This document shows positions 9,034 through 17,747 of a stretch of 63,600 nucleotides of DNA, piece by piece (the stretch's first letter is position 1; each line of letters starts with the position of its first letter). The stretch spans positions 1-63,600 of the forward strand of contig CAITKP010000102.1 of NCBI GenBank assembly GCA_903892995.1, read 5' to 3'. A model generated the notes under the pieces. It was given only the letters and a program-made list of their open reading frames with translations. It ran no database searches and was not told where the DNA came from. This DNA is from an uncultured Campylobacterales bacterium (GTDB lineage: Bacteria; Campylobacterota; Campylobacteria; Campylobacterales; Sulfurimonadaceae). Made by a program: the position numbers and the translations under genes.

Positions 9034-9833
9034 TAGCAGTCATCAGTGGAAAAGGCGGTGTAGGTAAGACTACAACAACAGCAAATATCGGTCTTGGTAT
9101 TGCAATGAACGGTAAAAGATGTGTTGTTGTCGATTTTGATATCGGGCAGCGAAATCTTGATATGATTTTAGGGCTTGAAAACCGTGTTGTGTATGATATC
9201 ATCCAAGTTATGGACGAAGAAGCAACTCTCTCACAAGCGCTTATTAAAAGTAAAATGAATGACAAACTTTACTTTCTAGCAGCATCACAAACAAAAGATA
9301 AAACTGTTTTAAGTTCAGAAAAGATCTCTAAACTTATTGTCACGTTAAGAGAGGATTTTGATTATATTATTCTTGATGCTCCAGCGGGTATTGAGAGTGG
9401 TTATGAGCATACGATAGAGTTTGCAGATGCAGCTATCATCGTTGTCAATCCTGAAGTCTCTTCTATCCGTGATGCAGATAGAGCGATCGGAATTTTAGAC
9501 TCAAAATCACAAAGAGTAAAAGATGGAGCAGAGGTTGCAAAATATCTTATCATCAACAGAATCGATGCAAAAATGGTTCAAAGCGGAGAGATGCTCAGCA
9601 GTGATGATATTTTAGATATCTTAGGAATCAACCTTCTTGGAAAAGTTCCAGAAGATAGAGGGATCATTGACGCTTCCAACCAAGGTAAGCCAATTATTCT
9701 CAATCCATCATCAGCAGCGGGTCAAGCATATAAACGCATCGCTTCTCGTCTTTGCGGGGAAGATGTAGATATGCCAGAACTAGAGATTGTTCAAGGCGGT
9801 TTCTTACAAAAGATAAAGGGGATTTTTAAATAA
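9021..9833 (+). CDS. minD: septum site-determining protein MinD
   Basis: A membrane-associated ParA/MinD ATPase that positions the division site with MinC and MinE. The deviant Walker A is GKGGVGKTTTTAN near the N-terminus, and IILDAPAGIE contains the catalytic Asp. The C-terminus (GFLQKIKGIFK) is the usual amphipathic membrane-targeting helix. The 270-residue length is typical. The start is TTG at 9021 inside the end of minC, with AAAGG upstream; the stop overlaps the minE ATG (TAATG). Confidence 0.97.
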   Translation: MGNVIAVISGKGGVGKTTTTANIGLGIAMNGKRCVVVDFDIGQRNLDMILGLENRVVYDIIQVMDEEATLSQALIKSKMNDKLYFLAASQTKDKTVLSSEKISKLIVTLREDFDYIILDAPAGIESGYEHTIEFADAAIIVVNPEVSSIRDADRAIGILDSKSQRVKDGAEVAKYLIINRIDAKMVQSGEMLSSDDILDILGINLLGKVPEDRGIIDASNQGKPIILNPSSAAGQAYKRIASRLCGEDVDMPELEIVQGGFLQKIKGIFK

Positions 9834-10069
9834 TGTTTCCTTGGTTTAAGAAAAAAAGCAGTGCTAGCACTGCAAAAGACAGGTTGACAATCGCTATCAT
9901 GTCAGATCGAGATAACTCCAATAGTTTCCCTTTCATGGCTCAGATGAAAGCAGAAATCATTGAGGTGGTCAAAAAATATATTGGTGTCAAAACTATCAAT
10001 ATCACAAAAGATGTCGAAGGTGATTTTGAAGCCCTTTCCATCGAAGTACAACTCGATAAAAATGCTTAA
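9833..10069 (+). CDS. minE: cell division topological specificity factor MinE
   Basis: The 78-residue MinE stimulates the MinD ATPase and drives Min oscillation. It begins MFPWFKKK, a membrane-targeting helix, and contains AKDRLTIAIMSDR, the anti-MinCD segment. The C-terminal half (IIEVVKKYIGV ... LSIEVQL) is the dimerising topological domain. The start overlaps the minD stop by one base. It closes a complete minCDE operon and converges on ung. Confidence 0.95.
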   Translation: MFPWFKKKSSASTAKDRLTIAIMSDRDNSNSFPFMAQMKAEIIEVVKKYIGVKTINITKDVEGDFEALSIEVQLDKNA

Positions 10070-10088
10070 TGCATTTTTATCATCCTCT

Positions 10089-10766
10089 TTATAACTTCCA
10101 GTCAATAGTTCCAATATGCTTACATGTAAGGTATTCATTCGTTTTTGAAAATGGCTTTGAGCCAAAAAATCCACGATAAGAAGAGAGTGGTGATGGATGT
10201 GGCGCTTTTAAAATAAGATGTTTATTTTCATCAATGGATGAGGCTTTTTTCTGTGCATCAGCACCCCACAAAATAAAAACCACACTCTCTTTTTTTTCAT
10301 TTATAAGTTCTATAACTCGTTGTATAAACTTTTCCCAACCTCTATTTTTGTGAGAGTTTGCTTCGCCCTCTCGTACAGTTAAAACTGCATTTATCAAAAA
10401 AACGCCCTCTTTTGCCCATTTTGAAAGATCACCTTTTTTAGGAGTTTCAAGCCCTAAATCACTTGAGTATTCTGCAAAAATATTACGAAGTGAAGGAGGA
10501 AAAGGCGTGTTATCAAGGACGCTAAAAGCAAGACCATGAGCCTGAGAAGCCCCATGATATGGGTCTTGACCGATGATGACAACTTTGAGATTTTTAAATG
10601 AAGTAAGATTAAAAGCGTTGAAAATATTTTCTTGTGCAGGATAGATAAGAGAGTATTTGCTCTCTTCCTCTAAAAACTCTTCAAGCTCCTTAATATAGGG
10701 CTTTTCAAACTCTTCTGATAAAAGCTTTCTCCAGCCCTCATCTTGAAGCAGCGCTTTAAATCTCAT
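10089..10766 (-). CDS. ung: uracil-DNA glycosylase
   Basis: This family 1 UDG removes uracil from DNA to start base excision repair. Motifs present are the water-activating GQDPYHG, FPPSLRNIF, and the leucine-loop region HPSPLS near the C-terminus. The 225-residue length is normal. The start lies 11 bp inside the end of the upstream dihydroorotase-like gene, so the two are probably cotranscribed. An exact dispersed palindrome (10120-10129) encodes the L-T-C-K near the C-terminus. Confidence 0.97.
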   Translation of the reverse strand: MRFKALLQDEGWRKLLSEEFEKPYIKELEEFLEEESKYSLIYPAQENIFNAFNLTSFKNLKVVIIGQDPYHGASQAHGLAFSVLDNTPFPPSLRNIFAEYSSDLGLETPKKGDLSKWAKEGVFLINAVLTVREGEANSHKNRGWEKFIQRVIELINEKKESVVFILWGADAQKKASSIDENKHLILKAPHPSPLSSYRGFFGSKPFSKTNEYLTCKHIGTIDWKL

Positions 10767-11943
10767 CGATATTTTCTATCACACCAAAAAGCTCTTCGCC
10801 ATTATAAAGCGATTGATTATTGCTTACATGTAAGCTTTTTTCTGTGTTAAAAAGAACAAAATCTTTACTACCGATTTCTATAGTTCCTCTTTGTTTTCCT
10901 ATCGCTTTTGCAGGATTTTTAACACACAGACGAACAAAATCTTTCATATTTAAAAGATTAGATTTGACAAGTTTTGTATAGTAAAGCGCGAGTGCCTCTT
11001 CGATACTTTCACATCCATAAGAAGCATCAAAAAATGCCACCTCTTTATTCACTGGTGAAGATGGCTGATGCAGCGTCGTGAGAATATCTATCTCCCCATT
11101 TTTAAGCGCTTCTTGCATCAATCTCATATCTTCAGTCGTTGCAAGCGGAGGATAAATCTTAGCGCTTGTATTAAAATTTTCACAAAGCTCATCAGAGTGT
11201 AAAAGATGGTGAATACTCACTTCACACTTCACATCAACACCCTCTTTTTTCGCCTTTGTGATCATCTCGATAGAGCGAGGATTTGCGATAGATTTAAACA
11301 ATACTTTAATCCCATAATAACGCGCAAGCTCAATAAGACGGCTTACATGTAAGAGTTCACCAATGGCTGGAATCCCAGCAAGTCCCAGACGTGAGCTCAC
11401 TTCGCCCTCAGTCATAACGCCCATATTGCTAAGACTTCTATCCTCAGCACGGCAAAAAAGTGTCACATCATACATCTTGACATATTCAGCGATCTTGATT
11501 GCAAGATTGTTATGTGTCGTTGTACTCATAAATGGAGCGACTGCGCCCTTTTTTAGAAGGATTGCGATGTTGCTAAGTGTTGCATCTGATGCTTTTATTG
11601 TATTAAAAGAGGAGTGGATTTGCGCGCCCTCTTTTGCAATTATGCTGTTTTGAACAAACTCTAAAACGATCTCATCATCGATAGCAGGTGTTGATTCTGG
11701 ATTTAAAACAAGCTCTTTAACTCCGCCTTTTGCGGCACTGCAAGAGAGTTCTTCTATCCGCTTAGAGTTTAAAACATCATCTTTAACTCTGACATTTAAA
11801 TCGATCAAAGAGGGAATAAGACAAAGCGTGGTTTGAGAGTTTTCTTTTATCTCGATAATCTCAGCAATAAGGCCATTTTCTACCCTTACATTGGCAAATC
11901 TTTCGCCATTAATATCGCAAATTTTTACGTTTGATATCATCAT
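10756..11943 (-). CDS. dihydroorotase-like protein lacking metal ligands (PyrC' type)
   Basis: This amidohydrolase-fold protein aligns with class I dihydroorotases (AEDRSLSNMGVMTEGEVSSRLGLAGIPA; SIHHLLHSDE). The HxH normally in GxIDxHVHLR is replaced (LIDLNVRVKD), and the usual D-H-A-P near the end reads L-H-Q-P. It should not hydrolyse dihydroorotate. In other bacteria such PyrC' proteins are structural partners of aspartate carbamoyltransferase in pyrimidine synthesis; that role is inferred here. I choose the ATG at 11943, with AAAAGG 10 nt upstream; the reading frame stays open to 11985. Two exact dispersed palindromes lie inside (10824, 11343), both read as L-H-V-S. It diverges from lpxB. 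Confidence 0.82.
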   Translation of the reverse strand: MMISNVKICDINGERFANVRVENGLIAEIIEIKENSQTTLCLIPSLIDLNVRVKDDVLNSKRIEELSCSAAKGGVKELVLNPESTPAIDDEIVLEFVQNSIIAKEGAQIHSSFNTIKASDATLSNIAILLKKGAVAPFMSTTTHNNLAIKIAEYVKMYDVTLFCRAEDRSLSNMGVMTEGEVSSRLGLAGIPAIGELLHVSRLIELARYYGIKVLFKSIANPRSIEMITKAKKEGVDVKCEVSIHHLLHSDELCENFNTSAKIYPPLATTEDMRLMQEALKNGEIDILTTLHQPSSPVNKEVAFFDASYGCESIEEALALYYTKLVKSNLLNMKDFVRLCVKNPAKAIGKQRGTIEIGSKDFVLFNTEKSLHVSNNQSLYNGEELFGVIENIDEI

Positions 11944-11962
11944 CGCAATAACACCTTTTAGA

Positions 11963-11968
11963 TATAAT
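11963..11968 (+). promoter_or_regulatory. -10 element of the lpxB-gnnB-gnnA operon
   Basis: GATATAATTGCG contains a perfect TATAAT 31 bp before the lpxB TTG start, in the short divergent gap with the dihydroorotase-like gene. Confidence 0.6.
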
Positions 11969-11999
11969 TGCGTCATTATAAACAAAAAAGGTTTAAACT

Positions 12000-13046
12000 T
12001 TGAAACTTCTTGTCAGCGCCCTTGAACACTCCGCAAACATCCATTTAAAAGCCCTCAAACAAGAACTTAGCTCTGATGTAGAACTTCTTGGAATCTTTAA
12101 CAAAGAGCTTGGAAATCCACATGTTGATCTCTCCTCTTTAGCGATTATGGGTTTTGTCGATGCACTTAAAAAACTCCGATATTTTTTCAAACTTAGCGAT
12201 GAAATGGTCGAACTCGCGCGTGATGCAGATAAAGTTTTACTCATGGACTCATCGGGTTTCAATCTCCCTCTTGCAAAAAAGATACGCAAAAAATATCCCC
12301 AAAAAGAGATCATCTACTACATACTTCCTCAAGCTTGGGCATGGAAGAAAAAACGTATTCCTGTGCTTGAAAAGACCATCACACATTTAGCTTCAATTCT
12401 ACCTTTTGAAAAAGCCTATTACTCAAAAAATGCGCCTATTACCTATGTCGGGCATCCACTTTTAGATGAGATAACAGAGTTCAAAGAGGAGCTTACATGT
12501 AAGGGAAAAATAGCTTTTATGCCAGGAAGCCGCCGCGGAGAGATCAAAAAACTGATGCCGATTTTCACAGAACTGAGAAAAAAACTCGAGTGCGAGGCGT
12601 ATATTATCGTTCCAAAACAGTTCACTAAAGAAGAGTTAAAAGAAGTTTACGGTACCCTATCAGAATTTAAAATTGTTTACGACGCACATCAAACTTTAAG
12701 AGAATGTGACTTTGCTTTCATCTGTAGCGGAACCGCTACACTTGAAGCCGCACTCATCGGAGTCCCTTTTATTTTGAGTTATATTGCAAAACCGCTTGAT
12801 TATTTTTTAGCAAGCCGCCTTGTGAAACTCAACTTTATAGGACTTAGCAATATCATGTTTGAAAAGTTCAAAGGCGAGGCTTTGCATCCTGAATTTATTC
12901 AAAAAGATGTAACAGCGCAAAACCTTTTTGACGCGTATCAAAAGTTTGACCGAGAGAAGTTTTTAAACAATTCAAAAGAGTTAAGAAAATACCTAAGCCA
13001 CGGAAGTTCAAAAACCGTAGCATCAATCATAGAGGACAGAAAATGA
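12000..13046 (+). CDS. lpxB: lipid-A-disaccharide synthase
   Basis: LpxB is a GT19 glycosyltransferase that joins UDP-diacyl-sugar and lipid X to form the lipid A disaccharide at the inner membrane. Visible signatures are ALEHSANIHLKALK, DSSGFNLPLAKKIRKKYP, YYILPQAWAWKKKR, VGHPLLDE, FMPGSRRGEIKKLMP and CSGTATLEAAL. The 348-residue length is slightly short. The start is TTG at 12000 after AAAAAAGG. It overlaps gnnB by 4 bp (ATGA), tying it to the amino-sugar genes that follow. An exact palindrome (12493-12502) encodes L-T-C-K. Confidence 0.95.
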   Translation: MKLLVSALEHSANIHLKALKQELSSDVELLGIFNKELGNPHVDLSSLAIMGFVDALKKLRYFFKLSDEMVELARDADKVLLMDSSGFNLPLAKKIRKKYPQKEIIYYILPQAWAWKKKRIPVLEKTITHLASILPFEKAYYSKNAPITYVGHPLLDEITEFKEELTCKGKIAFMPGSRRGEIKKLMPIFTELRKKLECEAYIIVPKQFTKEELKEVYGTLSEFKIVYDAHQTLRECDFAFICSGTATLEAALIGVPFILSYIAKPLDYFLASRLVKLNFIGLSNIMFEKFKGEALHPEFIQKDVTAQNLFDAYQKFDREKFLNNSKELRKYLSHGSSKTVASIIEDRK

Positions 13047-14134
13047 AAATCAATTTTATAGACCTACAAGCACAATATCAAGAGTATAAAGCAGAAATAG
13101 ACAAAGAAGTGGGCGAAGTATTTGCAAGTGCTGGATTTATCGGCGGACCAAAACTTGATAGTTTAGAAAAAAATCTCGCAACTTATACAGGTGTAAAACA
13201 CGCGATCGGTTGCAGTAGTGGAACTGATGCACTTTTACTCGCTCTTATGGCACTTGATATCAAAGCTGGTGATGAGATTATCACGACTCCTTTTACTTTC
13301 ATCGCGACGGCTGAAGTTATCGCATTTTTGGGTGCAAAACCTGTGTTTGTAGATATTGATGAAAAGACTTACAATATCGATCCTTCAAAAATCGAAGCTC
13401 TCATCACAAAAAATACAAAAGCGATTATGCCTGTTTCTCTCTATGGCCAGTGTGCGGATATGGATGCCCTTAATGCTATCGCCAACAAACACAATCTTGT
13501 AGTTATCGAAGATGCATGTCAAAGTTTTGGTGCTGAGTATAAAGGCAAAAAATCTTGTGCTCTTTCAACAATCGGCTGTACAAGTTTCTTCCCATCAAAA
13601 CCTCTTGGTGCGTATGGCGATGGCGGAGCGATCTTTACCGATGATGATGAACTTGCATCTAAGATGAGAATGCTTCTAAATCATGGACAAAATGAGCGTT
13701 ATAAACACAGATATATCGGTATCAATGGTCGCTTAGATGCTGTTCAAGCGGCAATACTCGATGTGAAACTTCGCCATTTTGACAAAGAGGTCAAGCTCCG
13801 TCAAGAGATCGGTCAAAGATACTCTGCACTACTCGCTGATGCTGATGTTATAACTCCTTTTATAGAAGATGAAAGAACAAGCGTCTATGCACAATACTCA
13901 GTTCGCGCTAAAGACAGAGCATCAATGGTAGCAAAACTAAGTGAGCAAGCGATTCCAACAGCTGTACACTATCCGATGCCTCTTCACCTACAAGAAGCGT
14001 TTATCTATCTTGGATACAAAGCAGGAGATTTTCCTATCTCGGAAAGAGTTTCAGAGGAGATCATGTCACTTCCGATGAGTCCATATCTTACAAATGAACA
14101 ACAAGATTTTATAGTAAACGCAATCAAAGGATAA
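13043..14134 (+). CDS. gnnB: DegT/DnrJ/EryC1 aminotransferase, probable GnnB (UDP-GlcNAc 3-amino pathway)
   Basis: A 363-residue PLP-dependent sugar aminotransferase. The likely PLP lysine is K186 in SFFPSKPLGAYGDGGA, with D157 in VIEDACQSFGAEY contacting the pyridine nitrogen and CSSGTDALLLAL binding phosphate. Beside lpxB and a Gfo/Idh oxidoreductase, the best reading is GnnB, which aminates UDP-3-keto-GlcNAc to UDP-GlcNAc3N, the precursor of amide-rich lipid A known in Acidithiobacillus, Leptospira and Campylobacter. The WbpE/WlbC type (3-amino-uronic acid for O-antigen) is the alternative. It overlaps lpxB by 4 bp and is 2 bp before gnnA. Confidence 0.78.
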   Translation: MKINFIDLQAQYQEYKAEIDKEVGEVFASAGFIGGPKLDSLEKNLATYTGVKHAIGCSSGTDALLLALMALDIKAGDEIITTPFTFIATAEVIAFLGAKPVFVDIDEKTYNIDPSKIEALITKNTKAIMPVSLYGQCADMDALNAIANKHNLVVIEDACQSFGAEYKGKKSCALSTIGCTSFFPSKPLGAYGDGGAIFTDDDELASKMRMLLNHGQNERYKHRYIGINGRLDAVQAAILDVKLRHFDKEVKLRQEIGQRYSALLADADVITPFIEDERTSVYAQYSVRAKDRASMVAKLSEQAIPTAVHYPMPLHLQEAFIYLGYKAGDFPISERVSEEIMSLPMSPYLTNEQQDFIVNAIKG

Positions 14135-14136
14135 TC

Positions 14137-15033
14137 ATGACTAAAGTAGCAATTATCGGTCTTGGGGCGATGGGAAAAAACCATTACCGCATTTTGAGTA
14201 TGCTTGATAATGTACAAGTCTGCGCACTTTGTGACGTTGTCCAAAATGATCCTTACAATGAACCTTTTTTTCATGACGTAAACGAGATGCTTGACACGGC
14301 AAAACCAGATGCTGTTATCATCGCTGTTCCTACTTTTTTACATAAAGATGTTGCCCTGAAATGTGCTGAAAAAGGCGTACATATCTTCATAGAAAAACCT
14401 GCTGCTTCAACGGTGGAAGATGCAAAAGAGATTCTAAGAGTTGTTGAGGCTTCGGGAATAAAAAGCTGTGTCGGGCACGTTGAGAGATTTAATCCTGTCG
14501 TTCAAGCTTTGAAAAATGAGCTTGCAGGCAAAGAGATCTTTTCAGTTGCCATCACACGTGTCGGACCATTTCCTCCACGTATTGCAGATGTAGGCGTTTT
14601 GACTGACCTCTCTGTGCATGACATCGATCTTATCCGTTTTATCACACATAAAGATATCTTAGACCAAGCGATCTTTAAATCAAGAAAAATCCATAATCAC
14701 CATGAAGATAATGCAGTGCTTAGTTTTGAACTTACAGATAGCGTCATTGCAAATATCACGACAAACTGGCTTACTCCGTTTAAAAAACGCTGTATCGAAG
14801 TAGCTTGTCAAGATTCTTACTTTGAAGCAGATCTCATCGCTCAAAGCCTTACAGAATACTCTGCTTTTAGTACAAACAACTCTTATGTCGTTCGTGGATG
14901 CCACATCAAAAAAGATGAGCCACTTATCAAAGAGCTTGAAATGTTTATTAACTATCTACAAACGGGTGAGCGCGGTTCTTTAGCGACTATAGAAGATAGT
15001 ATCATCACTTTAAAAATAGCAATCCAATCATGA
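14137..15033 (+). CDS. gnnA: Gfo/Idh/MocA-family oxidoreductase, probable GnnA
   Basis: A 298-residue NAD-dependent sugar-nucleotide dehydrogenase. The Rossmann motif is VAIIGLGAMGKNH at the N-terminus; HIFIEKPAAST carries the conserved EKP, and VGHVERFNPVV the catalytic region. GnnA oxidises the 3-OH of UDP-GlcNAc so that GnnB can aminate it. Its place between gnnB and an LpxA-like gene, behind lpxB, supports this over WbpB. The 3' end overlaps the next gene by 4 bp (ATGA). Confidence 0.78.
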   Translation: MTKVAIIGLGAMGKNHYRILSMLDNVQVCALCDVVQNDPYNEPFFHDVNEMLDTAKPDAVIIAVPTFLHKDVALKCAEKGVHIFIEKPAASTVEDAKEILRVVEASGIKSCVGHVERFNPVVQALKNELAGKEIFSVAITRVGPFPPRIADVGVLTDLSVHDIDLIRFITHKDILDQAIFKSRKIHNHHEDNAVLSFELTDSVIANITTNWLTPFKKRCIEVACQDSYFEADLIAQSLTEYSAFSTNNSYVVRGCHIKKDEPLIKELEMFINYLQTGERGSLATIEDSIITLKIAIQS

Positions 15034-15758
15034 TAGATAAAACAACTATCATAGAAGATGGCGCAGTTATAGATGCAAGTGCCATCATAGGTCCATTTTG
15101 TTTTATTGGTAAAGATGTTGTCATCGCTTCTGGTGTAACTATTGCATCAAATGTTATTCTTAAAGGGAAAACTACGATTGAAGAGGATGTCAAGGTCTTT
15201 AGTTTTGCGACTATTGGTCATGCAGATTCTACTATTCGTATCGGAGCGAGAACTCATGTGCGTGAATTTGCACAAATTGGGACTCAAGAGAGTGAAAACT
15301 CAAATACAATAGATATAAGCAATGACAACTTTATCATGGCTTATGTACAGATCATGGGTGGTGTCACCATCGCAAATAATTGTGTTTTAACCAATGCAGT
15401 AAGACTTTATGACAATGTTACATGCCAAGAGCGTGTTATCATTGGCGGTTTGAGCACGATTGAAGCAAACAACCATATCGGCACAGGTGTCATGGTCGGT
15501 GGAGCTTCTTATGTCAATCACGACATCCCACCATTTTGTCTCGTTGAAGGAAACCGTTCTACGATCAAAGGTCTCAATATCATAGGCCTTAGACGCCGTC
15601 TTAACAACAGTGAAGATATAGAAGAGATAAAAGCAGCATATAAAAAGCTAATCAACAATGGCATCAATAAAGAGTTGGCAAAAGTGGTTCAAGAAGAGAC
15701 TACAAACAGCTATGTAAAACTATTTGCAGAGTTTGTTGAAAAAAGCAATCTAGTTTAA
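15030..15758 (+). CDS. LpxA-like acyltransferase lacking the catalytic histidine
   Basis: The 242-residue hexapeptide-repeat protein matches LpxA end to end, including MVGGASYVNHDIPPFCLVEGN, GLNIIGLRRR and the C-terminal helical domain. LpxA transfers an acyl chain to UDP-GlcNAc as the first lipid A step. In a gap-free alignment of the DN-LLMINAHIAHDC region recalled from E. coli LpxA, the catalytic His125 is Gly110 here, His122 is Gln107 and His144 is Asn129. Classic LpxA chemistry therefore looks impossible. It could acylate the more nucleophilic 3-amino sugar made by GnnA/GnnB by another mechanism, regulate true LpxA, or be a dead paralog. It is the last gene of the lpxB operon. Confidence 0.8.
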   Translation: MIDKTTIIEDGAVIDASAIIGPFCFIGKDVVIASGVTIASNVILKGKTTIEEDVKVFSFATIGHADSTIRIGARTHVREFAQIGTQESENSNTIDISNDNFIMAYVQIMGGVTIANNCVLTNAVRLYDNVTCQERVIIGGLSTIEANNHIGTGVMVGGASYVNHDIPPFCLVEGNRSTIKGLNIIGLRRRLNNSEDIEEIKAAYKKLINNGINKELAKVVQEETTNSYVKLFAEFVEKSNLV

Positions 15759-15774
15759 AAATTACCTTGTAGAA

Positions 15775-15802
15775 CTAGAAAAACCTATTATAGGTTTTCT
15801 AG
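15775..15802. terminator. shared bidirectional terminator hairpin
   Basis: The arms CTAGAAAAACCTA and TAGGTTTTCTAG pair over about 12 bp with a single bulged A. The hairpin lies between the convergent LpxA-like gene and dsbD, and overlaps the last dsbD codons. T-rich arms on both strands suit bidirectional termination. Confidence 0.65.
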
Positions 15803-17653
15803 CAATTTTAAAAATTGTGCAGGTTCTTTGTATCCTGTGATTGTGGCATTTTGTAGCACATTGCCATCTTTATCAATAAAGATTATCACTGGAGGGCCAA
15901 AAACTCCATAACGTTTAGAGAGGGCTTTTTGCTCATCTGTATTTGCTGTGATATCGACTCGAATCAAAACAAACTCATTCATCTTTGCCATCACATCTTT
16001 ATCTTTAAATGTTGTAGCATCAAGCTCTTTACAAGCCGCACACCATCCAGCAGAAAAATCAAGAATAACTTTTTTACCCTTTGCATTTGCAAGCTCTACA
16101 TCAAGTTCATTAGCTGTACTTACAACTTTAAAATTGAGACCTTCTGCTTTTTCACTTGATGAGAGAGTTGCTGTTTTTTGTGTAAACTGATCAAGTGGAG
16201 TCATAACATTACTTGAACCGCTCAAAGAACCTACAAAAAGGATCACACCATAAAGAGTCAAAAGTACAGCAACCACTTTTTTAATGCTGTTTTCTTTGAC
16301 GCCATTGCTTACATGTAAAGGTTCAAGCGCTCCAAAATGCACACCTGTTCCAACTGCCAATGCACCCCATAGAAGCATTACAACACCCTGATCTAAGACT
16401 CTTGAAACCATCCAAACAGCCACACCGAGCATCATTACACCAAAGATTGTTTTCACAGTATCCATCCACATTCCAGGACGTGGCATAAATTTCCCAGCTC
16501 CTGTACCAACGACAAGTAAAGGAATCCCCATACCAATAGAGAGCATAAAAAGTGCCGCACCTCCAAGAAGTGCATTACCCGTTTGACCTATATATACTAA
16601 AGCGCCAGCAAGCGGTGCAGCGACACAAGGTCCAACAATAAGAGCCGATAAAAAGCCCATGATAGCCACACCGATCACACCACTTTTTTTACCTGTTGCA
16701 GAGCTTAGTTTTGATTGGATGAAGTTTGGCATCTGCAGTTCATAAAGATCAAACATAGAGAGTGAAAGAGCAACAAAAATACCCGCAAATGAGTAAATAA
16801 CCCAAGGAGTTTGGAGTGCTGCTTGAAGATTTGCACCAAAAAGACCTGCTAAAACGCCTGCAAATGTATATGCAACGGACATCGACAAGACATAAACAAT
16901 AGATAAAAAGAAAGCACGTTTTGTGCTGAGTCCCTCACCTTGTGAGACAATGACTGATGAAATGATTGGAATCATAGGAAAGACACATGGAGTTAGAGAA
17001 AGAAGTAGTCCGAAAATAAAAAACATTCCAAGTATCAGCACAAGATTTCCAGACTTGAGTGTATCTGCAATACTTTGCGTTTCTGAAACCGCTGGTGCTG
17101 CTACACTCTTTGTTGCTTCTTTTGTTTGTGTACTATTTGCTACATTTTTTGAGGTTTCAGGCTCTATTGTTGCAACTTTTTTGACTTCAGGAGCAGTAAC
17201 AGTTGTTTGCGCTTTAAGAGCTGTTTTATCTTGCAGTTTTGCAGTGTCGATATCAAAACTATAAGTATGCGTTTGAGGTTCATAACACAAACCTTTGTTT
17301 GAACAACCCTGAAATGCAAGAACGAGATCGATCTTTTGCATTCCACTCACACCTGCACTCTTTTTAAGATCAACAACTACATGTGGAGAAACAAGATAGA
17401 CTTTATCGCCATCATGATCTACACTTTGAGGAAGAGCGCTCTTTGCAATGGCGATATTTTTACTATCTTTAAGAGAGATTTTGAACTCTTTTTCATAAAG
17501 ATAGATCCCCTCGCCTAACTTTACATCGATAACTATCTCTCCCTTGTCATTTAAAATGGCAGATGGCTTAAAAGCCTCATCTGGCATCAAAAAACTAGCA
17601 GAAAATAGCGTCGATCCAAAAAAAATCAGAAAGAAAAACAAAACTTTTTTCAT
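15788..17653 (-). CDS. dsbD: thiol:disulfide interchange protein DsbD
   Basis: DsbD carries electrons from cytoplasmic thioredoxin to periplasmic proteins, for example for cytochrome c maturation. The 621-residue protein has a signal peptide (MKKVLFFFLIFFGSTLFSA), an N-terminal periplasmic domain with the Cys pair in GCSNKGLCYEP, an Ala/Thr/Glu-rich linker, and an eight-helix membrane domain with paired Cys in LTPCVFPMIP and VGPCVAAPLAG. A C-terminal thioredoxin domain carries SAGWCAACKELD. All three redox pairs are intact. An exact palindrome (16310-16319) encodes LHVS in a loop between membrane segments. mtgA lies 94 bp upstream on the same strand. Confidence 0.96.
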   Translation of the reverse strand: MKKVLFFFLIFFGSTLFSASFLMPDEAFKPSAILNDKGEIVIDVKLGEGIYLYEKEFKISLKDSKNIAIAKSALPQSVDHDGDKVYLVSPHVVVDLKKSAGVSGMQKIDLVLAFQGCSNKGLCYEPQTHTYSFDIDTAKLQDKTALKAQTTVTAPEVKKVATIEPETSKNVANSTQTKEATKSVAAPAVSETQSIADTLKSGNLVLILGMFFIFGLLLSLTPCVFPMIPIISSVIVSQGEGLSTKRAFFLSIVYVLSMSVAYTFAGVLAGLFGANLQAALQTPWVIYSFAGIFVALSLSMFDLYELQMPNFIQSKLSSATGKKSGVIGVAIMGFLSALIVGPCVAAPLAGALVYIGQTGNALLGGAALFMLSIGMGIPLLVVGTGAGKFMPRPGMWMDTVKTIFGVMMLGVAVWMVSRVLDQGVVMLLWGALAVGTGVHFGALEPLHVSNGVKENSIKKVVAVLLTLYGVILFVGSLSGSSNVMTPLDQFTQKTATLSSSEKAEGLNFKVVSTANELDVELANAKGKKVILDFSAGWCAACKELDATTFKDKDVMAKMNEFVLIRVDITANTDEQKALSKRYGVFGPPVIIFIDKDGNVLQNATITGYKEPAQFLKLLENL

Positions 17654-17747
17654 GGTATCCCTTGTGGCAAATATTTTGGTATTCTACCCCAGAATATTAA
17701 ATGGTTCCATAAGTAATGGTTTTACATCTGCATTTTAAATAGTTTCT

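Noticed and set aside
11944-11985. Extended start of the dihydroorotase-like gene
   Set aside because: The extra residues are not family-like and have no ribosome site; AAAAGG fits the ATG at 11943.
13043-15758. O-antigen WbpB-WbpE-WbpD pathway
   Set aside because: The third protein is LpxA-like over its whole length including the C-terminal helices, not WbpD-like, and the operon starts with lpxB; kept only as an alternative.
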